Source: Plantago major
Taxonomy: Eukaryota; Streptophyta; Magnoliopsida; Lamiales; Plantaginaceae
NCBI GenBank assembly: GCA_026545765.1
Contig: CM048842.1
Coordinates: 26,202,667-26,266,666 of the forward strand
Length of the DNA: 64,000 bases
Direction of reading: 5' to 3'
Below are positions 55,721-64,000 of the stretch, piece after piece (position 1 is the first letter of the stretch; each line of letters begins with the position of its first letter). The position numbers were made by a program, and so were the translations under genes. A model generated the notes under the pieces. It saw only the letters and a list, made by a program, of their open reading frames with translations. It searched no databases and was not told the origin of the DNA.

Positions 55721-56920
55721 TTTTAAAAAAAAATTTAAATTATTTTATAATTTTCACCTGTTTTTTCAACCAATATAATAGTGATATGTCACAAAGGGGA
55801 AATTGCATTAATTAACAACAACGATTCGTCAAAAAAACAAATTATCCAAAATAAAGTCTACATATCCGAATAGAAATCCAAATATCCAACAAAGTAAAAA
55901 GTAGCATAGTATCCAAAACATCACAACATCACTGAGACGAGGGGCCGGGGGTATTCTGGCTCATATACAAGCGGCAGAGCTCTTCCATCCTCTGATTCAT
56001 ACGAGCCTGCTCATCCCTGAGATTTCCAATCTCAATCTGGAGAGGAGTCACTGCTTGATTCACCATATGCTCGACCTGCACCTGTGTGTAAACACCCCCA
56101 TGTCCCTGAGATTGCTACTGGGACACGGAGAAGCTCTCCGCCAGTGTCTCGCCATAACTACCAAGACCATAAACCCCACCCTTGTTTTCGGGTGGGTTGA
56201 CCTGTAGAAAGATCCGGTCTTGTTCTTCCACAGACAACTCCTCACCCTCGAGCAGCCTCTCCGCAATGATCCGCTCCACCTCACTCTGTAATAGTCAAGT
56301 GTATACGAAATGAGCTACAATTTCATATTTAATTTATAATACACATGCATATACAACTGTGACACTTAGCAAATACACATACCGCAATAAGCTCGGACTT
56401 CTGGTCCACCCAAACGCTGTTCTTGAACTTCCCCATCTTCATTTGCTCTAGGCAAGTCTTGGGTTTGTTCAGGTTCAGCTAAAGAACATTATATATTGCA
56501 ACAAGTAGTTAGTAAGTTGGTAGGAATGCAAACAAGTGGTAAATTGGTATAAATGAAAGCAATACACATGTGTACAAATCATGTTGTAATCAGAACACAC
56601 ATATATATACTTACCGACATATGGCGATCAGTGACAACAGCTCGTGACCCGTAGTGATGCCTGGCAGAGCCCTTACCATCTCGCGGCTCAGTCAGCCGGT
56701 TCTGCCTGTTCTTATAGGACTGATCCTCGACGTGATTAATTCTCCAATACTCATGCCACATAGCCCACTCTTCGTCCCCAATATTCCTATACTGTGGCGG
56801 CTTTCCTTTGTCTCGGTATTTTTTCATGTCAGCCACCATATGCCTATACAGGTCAGAGCCCAAACTCTCGAAAACAGGCCACATATGGGGAATAAGGCCA
56901 GTCGGAATGTAGTATTTTTT

Positions 56921-57533
56921 CTACATTCCAATTCCATTCAAAGTAAAAATTAATGCCCCAAGGTCACAATTTCAAGATAAACAATGGTGCATTTCACCCA
57001 AGTGGCTAACATACCACACAAATTGTCCTAGAATTTACTAACACAATGGTGCCTAACATATCACCCAAGTAAGTGGCTAACATACCACACAAATTGTCCT
57101 AGAATTTACTAACACAATGGTGACTAACATATCACCCAATTAAGTGGCTAACATACCACACAAATTGTCCTAGAATTTACTAACACAATGGTGACTAACA
57201 TATCACCCATGTAAGTGGCTAACATACCACATAAACTGTCCTAAAATTTACTAACACAATGGTGACTAACATATCACCCAATTAAGTGGCTAACATACCA
57301 CACAAATTGTCCTAGAATTTACTAACACAATGGTGACTAACATATCACCCAAGTAAGTGTCTAACATACCACACAAATTGTCCTAGAATTTACTTACACA
57401 ATGGTGACTAACAAATCACCCAATTAAGTGGCTACCATACCACACAAATTAGTAAACTAGTTCATTAATCGATTCTCTCTACAAATAAAGCATTGTAACA
57501 TTTACCACAACAAATTGTAACATTTAAGCTTAC
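56921..57533 (-). other. Intron of the TNP1-like gene, expanded by tandem repeats
   Basis: The donor is CTTCG|GTAAGC and the acceptor ATGTAG|AAAAAA. Of its 613 bp, about 470 are the 71-bp array. Confidence 0.7.
56981..57450. repeat. 71-bp tandem repeat array
   Basis: Units start at 57001, 57072, 57143, 57214, 57285, 57356 and 57427 (AGTGGCTAACATACC), each exactly 71 bp apart, with partial units at both ends. Divergence between units is only a few bases, so the array is young. Confidence 0.95.
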
Positions 57534-58148
57534 CCGAAGCTCATCAAAGTAGAAGTGCTTCGTCTCAGCCTTGAGTGTGCTCCACTTGTCGCCTCCCTGG
57601 TCCGGAAACTCCCTCATAAGATTGAATATCTCATGCAGGTCGTCTGAAGATTGCTGAGGCCACAACCTGCAGTTATGAATGACATATAGAAGAGTACATA
57701 TATTTATTAGACAATTCATGTGACATATATACAAACACTTATCTTAAGTTATGTTCTACAAATGTATATATAATACTTACTTCCTCCTGCCATTAGGGAA
57801 CAACAACAACTTCCCCTCCCACGTAGCACCATCGACGATCTCGGTATATATACACCCGTCAGGCGGGTACTGTCCTGGTCCATAACCACCACCAAACGTC
57901 CCCATGCTCGATCCACTAGCAGTCTGACTAACATGAGAGTAGCTGTCCGATCCACCAAGGCTACTCTCAGCACTCTGTGGTGAACCCTGGGTCCCACTAG
58001 ACCTGGGAATCTGCTAACTGCACTATCTTTGCCGGGGCATCTACAAAAAGCACAGGACAAACACAAACAAATTGTATTAGTATAAATTAAGACATGAATT
58101 GGCATGTAATGGGAAAAGCAAGCATATAACAATTAAGATACATATAAT

Positions 58149-61100
58149 CTACACTACACACATACTCTGATCCTCGAAACCAATGGTTAAGTCTACATAT
58201 ATGTCTTCGTGCAGGTCAATGTACTCATCACGAGCGTCTACAGGATTTCTCGCTGTTTCATCGACAACCTCTTCTTGGTACGAGTTGGTAGTTGACTTGT
58301 CCTTATGAACGTACTCAACTCTGGAGCGGGCTTGTATGTGTATCGCTGCCAACCAGTCCGCCTTATCGCGTTTTAGGCTTGGATATTCAATGAACATCAC
58401 TTGACGTGCCTGAGCTGCCAAGATAAAAGGTTCGTACTTAGTACGGTACCTCCTCCTATGGTTAATCTCAACCATTTGATATTGCTCGTGCACCCTCGTA
58501 CCATTTTGACCGGGATCATACCAGTCGACATCAAACAGAACGGTTCTTTTCAGAGGCACACCGGCATATTCAAGCCTCATAATTCGTTTAAGTTTTCCAT
58601 AGAAATCAAACAAATCATCACCTCCATTTTGATCAGCCCCTTTCACACACACCCCACAATTGCTAGTAGACTTGGACGTGTCAGAATCCATTGTGTGAAA
58701 TCTAAGACCATTTACTATATACGATGGAAAAACGGATACTCGACTGAATGGCCCCTCTGCTAAAGACTCTAAGTAAGGACATGTGACTTGGTTTACAGGA
58801 TCTCGGACATAGTCCCCGAACCAATCAGGAAATTCAATAGCCAACTTCTCTTCAAGCTGTTCTTCAAGTGTGTCATCTGCCATATTTGGATCCATCTTCA
58901 GACAACGCTTTTCGAAAACGCTGTGGACATGATGACATGATTAGATAGTAGTTAGAAGTTCAAATTTATGTGTTATACTAAGTAAGCTGCTCACCTAGCA
59001 AAGATCTTCATAAATTTATCAACTTCAGCACAGTTCGAGAGGACATAATAGTGGGCTGCCTTCACCTCCTTATCTGTCAGCCATTCTGTATTCCTTTCGC
59101 CTATAGGTCTACCTGAGATCCTAAATATTGAAAGTGTAACTTCATCATCCTCTTGAACTTCATACGTGTCTGCATTTCTGGCTGGCCTAGATGCCTTAGT
59201 GGGCACGTGGTCTCCAAAGTAATAGTTGCAGAAGATGGAAGCTTCCTGTCTCACGCATGCATTGGCCATCGACCCCTCAGGCTTACCTTTGTTGCTGACG
59301 TACTTCTTCAATTTTCCCAAATACCTGTAAGTTGTATATATATTTAGGTAAGATAATGTTCCTTCGGAAAAAAAAACATTTTAAGTAAATGGATGCCTTT
59401 ATTACACACCTCTCGAATGGATACATCAATCGATACTGAACCAGTCCAGCAAGTCTCGCTTCATGTGGGAGGTGAACCGGCAAGTGCTCCATAGAATCAA
59501 AGAAGCTCGGTGGAAAGATACGCTCGAGCTTGCATAGAATCAATGGTATGTTGCTTTCAAGATTTGCTAACACTTAATCCTCAAGCACCCTTGAGCATAA
59601 ATTCTTGAAAAATAAGCTCAGATCGGCGAGAGCGCTCCATATAGGCTTTGGTAGTGGTTCTCAAAATTCAACAGGGAGAAGCCTCTCCATGAGCACATGG
59701 CAATCGTGGCTCTTCATCCCATACATCTTTGTCTTCTTCAAATCCACACACCCTCCCAAGTTCGATGCATAACCGCCGGGAAACTTCAATCCCCTCACCC
59801 AATCAAACAGCTTGTTCCTAGCTTCAATGTCAATTGTAGTCATTGGGCCACAGTCCCTTATCATTCCGCTTTGTCAACTCAGGCCTATTACAAAATGTAT
59901 CCAACTTAGATCTAGATTTAACTGTATCCTTTGTTTTCCCTTTAATGTTGCAAATCGTGTTGAAGTAGTTTTCGAACACGTTCTTCTCAATGTGCATGAA
60001 ATCCAAGTTATGACGGATAAGAAGAGTGCTCCAATAAGGCAAGTCCCAGAAGATACTTCTCTTCTTCCATCCACAATTTTTGCTAATTTTATCGTTATGC
60101 TTCTCCGACCCAAGTTCAGTTACTTTCATAAGACCCAGCCTTTCTATCTCTGCAAGCATATGTGCACCAGTAAGTTTTGTCGGGGGCCCTTTCATTTCTA
60201 CTCGAACCTTAAAGAATTGAGTCTTGTTCTTCCTGAACGGATGATCTTTTGGTAGAAAACTACGATGATCCTTCAGTCTAAATGCACTACTGTCGTCCAA
60301 ACAATGTGCACAAGCATTAAAAGCCCGCGGTTTTCCTTCCAGATAGCTTGGAGTAAGCTGGAAAATCACTCACGGTCCACAGTAGTGCTGCTCTCAAGTT
60401 GAAGTTCTTCTTCGTTGACAAATCATATACTGGGATACCTTTTTCCCACAACTCGATCAGCTCCTTCTGTCCTGGATCATATGGACCGGGCACCAAAGCA
60501 GTCAAGAACATGAACGGTTCCTTCATGCACTCACCGGGGGACAGGTTGTATGGTGTCAGCATAACTGGCCAACAAGAGTACTTCCAGTCACTTCCAAAGG
60601 GGTTAAAACCATCCGTACAAAGGCCCAATCGTACATTTCTAGGCTCCGCTGCAAACTCCGGATAGCTCTCGTCGAAGTGTTTCCATGCAGGTGAGTCTGA
60701 TGGATGCTCCATTCTACCCTCTACCGGGATTACTCTCTCCTTGTGCCACCGCATTTTATCAGCACAAGCACTTGAAGCGTACAACCTCTTCAAACGAGGT
60801 GCTAGAGGGAAATACCACATTTTCTTATGTGGGATATTTTTCTTCCGACGTTTCTTTGAGGCGCCCTCCTTGTAACGCTTGTACCGGTCCTTACCACAGA
60901 ACTTGCACTTTAGTAGAACTTTATCCTCCTCCCAATAAATCATGCACATAACCTCACAACAATCTATGGTTTCCATGGGCAACCCCATCCCTCGCATCTT
61001 TTTCTTCGGCTGGTAAAAGTTTGTGGGAACTAGGTTTGGTTCTAGACAATGCTTCGACATTACTTGTACCCATTCATTGAAGCTCGATTCAGATTGCTGG

Positions 61101-61675
61101 CCATTAGCCTTACAACTCATTAGCCAAGCCAACAACGACAATTCGGTGTGCTTACACCCCGGATAAACTGGCTTCTTTGCGGATTCCATCAAGTCGAAGA
61201 AGACCTGATTCTCAGGATTCGGAGGCTCCTCCGCATCCTCCTCGGTTGGCTCCCTGGTGTCCATGAACTCTGGACCCGCAATATCATATACCATTTGATC
61301 AACCCATTCATGATCATTATGAGCATCAGATGTAGAAGTATTTTGAGAACTTCCCATCACAGTTTCCTGTTTTCTTTTACGCTTCCCCAAATTTTCATAA
61401 TCCATGAACGGCTTGTATGTCTCACCATGAGAAGTCCATACCTCATACTCAGCTACAAACCCCTTACGTTTCAAGTGTTGCACTACCGTTTCTGGAGGTA
61501 AAAATTGCTTATTCCTACATTTATACTGGGTGCAAGGGCACTTCATCATCCCCCCACTCAAACAATTAGTCTATGTCAGTGCAAATGTAACGAAGGCATC
61601 AACCCCATCCACAAAACTAGGTAAAACTCTGCCATTAACTATCCTTTGGTACATCCATGAACGATCGGTGTTCAT
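58149..61675 (-). pseudogene. TNP2-like transposase gene of the CACTA element
   Basis: Exons on the minus strand: 61675-59410, 59324-58995 and 58920-58149. Domain order: Transpos_assoc (DRSWMYQR near 61660, CPCTQYKCRN near 61535), Transposase_21 (LLAWLMSCK, then LGLCTDGFNPFGSDWKYSCWP near 60600, HNLDFMHIEKNVFENYF near 59970, MKSHDCHVLMERLLP near 59700), DUF4218 (HLPHEARLAGLVQYRLMYPF near 59450) and DUF4216 (58920-58149, VLFDVDWYD and FILAAQARQVMFIEY). This is the expected layout of the protein that cuts and joins CACTA ends. Lesions: TAG at 61573-61571, frameshifts near 60325 and 59850, stops near 59660 and 59575. An alternative upstream ATG exists at 61792. Confidence 0.9.
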
Positions 61676-61792
61676 TGGATGATTATATAACCTGACACGG
61701 TTGAATTGATTAGATCGTATTTTTTCAACTCGATTCCCATTTCCCCATTTCTTGCATGTTATAAAGTTTTTGTCTCTTACCAAAATTCCCAT

Positions 61793-62580
61793 TACAAATA
61801 AAGCATTCCAACCCTTTAATACGAATTTATAAATTATAAACTACATCATTTTACGAATGTAATCACCAAATTATATCAATACACTTCATTAATTAAATTC
61901 TCATAATTTATAATCTAGTACATGTATAAATTTATCAAATGAAACAATTGCACATCTTAATTAACATACTTAACATACTTAAATCAAAACTACGACATAC
62001 TTAACAATTCAAACAATTGCACATCTCAAAGTTAATTAACTAGCTAGTAAACATACAATTGCTTAAATTAGTCTAAATTAACTAAATTTTCCAAATATGT
62101 CAAAAAGTTAGGATTTCAAAACGAGATACTAAATCTTCATAATTTTACTAAATATACACCAATATCAAATTAATTAAAAGCCCTACATACTTACAAACAT
62201 CCTAACATTATACTAAAAATTCAAATTCACAATCAATATATATCAATTGCACATCTCAAATGTAAAGCATTACCTAATTACAACTAAACTAAGTACTATA
62301 TACTCTCCATTTACATTCAATTGCTCAAATTAGTCCAAAGTAACAAAATCCCCAAATATAAAAAATTAGGGTTTACCTTCGAATCCGGAGAAATGAGCGG
62401 ATCAAATTTGAGATTGACGGCAGAATTGACCTCATTGATTCACGAGCTTCGAATGTACACGAAGAATGGCCGAACTGGTTGAGATTTGGACGGGATTTGC
62501 TTTGGCCAAAATGGGGAGAAGAAAGGAAGAAGAATGAGCAAGAAGAAAAATGGGGAGGGAAGCATTCTGCTTCCCGTAAA
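61793..62580. other. AT-rich 5' region of the CACTA transposase gene
   Basis: It is gene-free and very AT-rich, with repeated CAATTGCACATCT segments near 61948, 62018 and 62248. It probably holds the promoter and 5' leader on the minus strand. No single TATA box stands out. Confidence 0.55.
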
Positions 62581-62589
62581 AATCTGAAA

Positions 62590-62930
62590 GTCTAACGACG
62601 GATAGTCCTATCCATCGCTATTAGCGACGGCTAGTCCTATCCGTCGCTAGATTTTCATTTTTCGATTATTTTTTTTTAAATTTCTTTTTTCCATTTTTTA
62701 ATTTCTTTTCCAATTTTGGTCAACGAATCTAGCGACGGATAGATTATTTATCGCTAGATTTAACGACGGATAAGACTATCCGTCGTTACATAACGACGGA
62801 TAAGCCTATCCGTCGTTAAATATAACGACGGAAATGCTTATCCGTTGTTAGAACTAGCGACGGATTTTATCCGTCGCTAGAGCTAGCAATTCGTCGCTAG
62901 CTAGCGACGGATCGTGGCTAGGAATAGGAT
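62590..62930. repeat. Right subterminal repeats of the CACTA element
   Basis: It is dense in TAGCGACGGATA and TAACGACGGATA with inverted partners TATCCGTCGCTA, matching the left zone in motif but not in order. Confidence 0.9.
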
Positions 62931-62941
62931 TTCTTGTAGTG

Positions 62942-62944
62942 AAA
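62942..62944. repeat. CACTA target duplication AAA, right
   Basis: Matches 55346-55348. Confidence 0.9.
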
Positions 62945-63070
62945 CAAACTGTTTGCTCTCACTCGTTGTGGTAGCTTTATTATTTCCCTAGAGAACGATA
63001 CCGAGTTAAGCATAGTCTACAACTACAGCTTATTCTCTTTAGTTATTTAGAATATAATTCGAGCTCATCA

Positions 63071-63509
63071 CATCAGCCTTCGATTTTTGAAAATTAAGAC
63101 GCTTGCCAAAGTCCCTTTCGACTTGATGAGATGAGTACAACAACATAAGATAGTCCAGGAATCTTGTGACGAAAGTCATCTTTCCAGATTACTTTTTTAT
63201 CGTATACCCTATTTGGACACATCCAAGAGAGTGAGAGTTACACTACAATCACTGTGAGGGACTAGGGAGCTAGACTTAAGTGTTATTTACTTGAGAAACG
63301 TTCTTGTTTGATTTTCTGTGCACTATTCTGCCAAGGTTAGTTAAGTACAAAACTTTTGCACCTTGGGAATTTAATGTTTACAATGGTTGATTCGGTCACT
63401 TGGGAGTTTAACTCTGTTATGTGCTATTTGTTCGTTTTTGTTTCGAGTCTAGTTCTTGTCATGGTTGTTTGTTTGCTCGAGGACGAGCAAAGGTTTGGTT
63501 TGGGCAGTT
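63071..63509 (+). mobile_element. 3' non-coding end of another tRNA-Asp-type LTR element
   Basis: It resembles 24740-25157, including GACGAAAGTCA near 63168 and TTTGAT-CTGTGCACTATTCTGCC near 63311. Stem-loop H3 lies at 63472-63491, then GGTTTGGTTTGGGCAGTT. Confidence 0.75.
63472..63491 (+). other. Stem-loop H3 beside the polypurine tract
   Basis: TTTGCTCG-AGGA-CGAGCAAA, perfect. Confidence 0.7.
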
Positions 63510-64000
63510 TGATAAGATGATAATTTAGAGTCTCATCTGGTCTTTTTTACCGCCTTTTTGGCATCCTTGAGTTTAGTTTTATTAGTTTTCCTAGAGTATT
63601 TTTACTTGTTTTGTTCTTTCTGTGTTTTGTAGGTATTTGGCTAAACCACACTAATTGAAGGCAAATGATGTATTTTACTTTCATCTACAAGATATGGAGT
63701 TCCAATGCCTCGTATGGATGCTAGAAGTGGAGCGAGTGATGAGTCGGTTTTACATCGTCTTATCTGGTCTTTTTTACCGTCTTTTTGTTAACCTTAAGTA
63801 TAGTTTTATTAGTTTTCCTAGAGTCTATTCACTTGTTTTGTGCTTTGCGAGTTTTGTAGGTATTTGGCTAAACCGCACTAATTGAAGGCAAAATGGTACA
63901 TGCATCTACAAGTTATGGAGTTCCAATGCCTCGTAAGCATGCTAGAAGTGGAGCGGGAAGATCAAAATACCAAGAATCGAAGTCAAAAGGAGCAAAAGGA
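63510..64000 (+). mobile_element. Beginning of an LTR with internal duplication, runs off the window
   Basis: It starts TGATAAGATGATAATTT. A second LTR-like start, TGATGAGTCGG at 63738, follows GAGCGAG. From there the sequence repeats 63532-63735 (TCTTTTTTACCG through GCTAGAAGTGGAGCG). This is either an LTR nested in an LTR or a tandem duplication. The far end is not in view. Confidence 0.65.

Larger units (their letters stand above)
55938..58040 (-). pseudogene. Transposase_24 / TNP1-like gene of the CACTA element
   Basis: Exons on the minus strand: 58040-57781, 57666-57534, 56920-56615, 56478-56383 and 56285-55938, all with GT...AG borders. The product resembles the plant Ptta/En/Spm (Transposase_24) proteins thought to bind subterminal repeats. 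Visible parts are a Ser/Gly-rich N-terminus, KHFYFDELR, a YIPTGLIPHMW exon start, WHEYWRINHVEDQSYKNRQN and GSRAVVTDRH, then an acidic and coiled-coil C-terminus (QIEIGNLRDEQARMNQRMEE). Lesions: two TAG codons just after the ATG in exon 1 and a TAG for Gln in the last exon (near 56121). The third intron position carries a tandem repeat array. Confidence 0.8.
55349..62941 (-). mobile_element. CACTA (En/Spm-like) DNA transposon, full length
   Basis: The element is 7,593 bp. Its ends are CACTACAAGAAAAC on the left and, read inward from the right, CACTACAAGAAATC, with 3-bp target duplication. Subterminal zones of about 0.35 kb (55370-55720 and 62590-62930) are packed with TAGCGACGGA motifs in both orientations, the likely binding sites for the element's TNP1/TNPA-type protein. 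Both genes run on the minus strand: a TNP2-like transposase near the right end, then a Transposase_24-type gene. Both are broken, so it could move only if proteins come from another copy. Confidence 0.97.
52913..63070 (+). mobile_element. Family b LTR (right) carrying a nested LTR and a CACTA element
   Basis: The b LTR is read at 52913-52966, 54161-55348 and 62945-63070 and ends GAGCTCATCA. The first gap is the family a LTR (GTTAG duplication), the second the CACTA element (AAA duplication). Without these it is about 1.37 kb and collinear with the left b LTR. Confidence 0.88.

Noticed and set aside
56981-57450. CRISPR-like regular array
   Set aside because: The 71-bp units are contiguous with no unique spacers and lie in a plant transposon intron.
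58401-58763. Plus-strand 120-codon ORF in the CACTA element
   Set aside because: It is antisense to the DUF4216 exon of the transposase.

Overview
The window is an intergenic, transposon-dominated stretch of a flowering-plant nuclear genome. The evidence is a Stowaway MITE with TA target duplication, a 7.6-kb CACTA element with 3-bp duplication, a Copia element with a tRNA-Met primer site and Sirevirus-like traits, gag-protease LTR elements primed by tRNA-Asp (Gypsy-like, Tat/Athila-type by inference), LINE relics, and short AT-rich plant introns. A eudicot is likely; the species cannot be read from the sequence.

Layout. 1-1854: tail and LTR of family D. 1855-12227: the gene-like island. It holds a two-exon small-protein gene (4846-5368, +), a paralogous broken gene (10439-9173, -) with a Stowaway MITE upstream of its promoter, two LINE relics, and local tandem and dispersed repeats. 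12228-26352: family E LTRs pointing outward (12228-13459 -, 25158-26352 +) around a truncated Sirevirus-like Copia (-), an inverted pair of its LTRs, a gag-protease relic (+) and a second ORF resembling the putative plant transposon protein domain. 26353-36598: 3' half of a Sirevirus-like element with a long acidic extra ORF containing serial phase-0 mini-exons, interrupted by a 1,981-bp solo LTR with 5-bp TSD (aagtc), then one full and one partial LTR. 36599-40452: family D tail and second LTR, plus a fragment of a further family (c). 40453-45383: a nearly complete minus-strand gag-protease element of family a. 45384-63070: a tandem internal-LTR-internal-LTR array of family b. Each b LTR carries the same nested family-a solo LTR flanked by GTTAG, and the right-hand LTR is also split by the CACTA element (55349-62941). 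63071-64000: start of another such element.

How it works together. I recognise no reverse transcriptase domain anywhere. The tRNA-Asp-primed elements carry at most gag, protease and an accessory ORF, so they look non-autonomous and would need RT and integrase supplied in trans. Their 3' non-coding parts contain a recurring set of stem-loops and GGTTTGGGGA polypurine tracts. Several stems keep pairing through compensatory base changes between families, which is the main candidate for an undescribed cis-acting RNA system. The CACTA element has a TNP2-type transposase gene and a TNP1/Transposase_24-type gene, both broken by stops or frameshifts, so it is not autonomous now.
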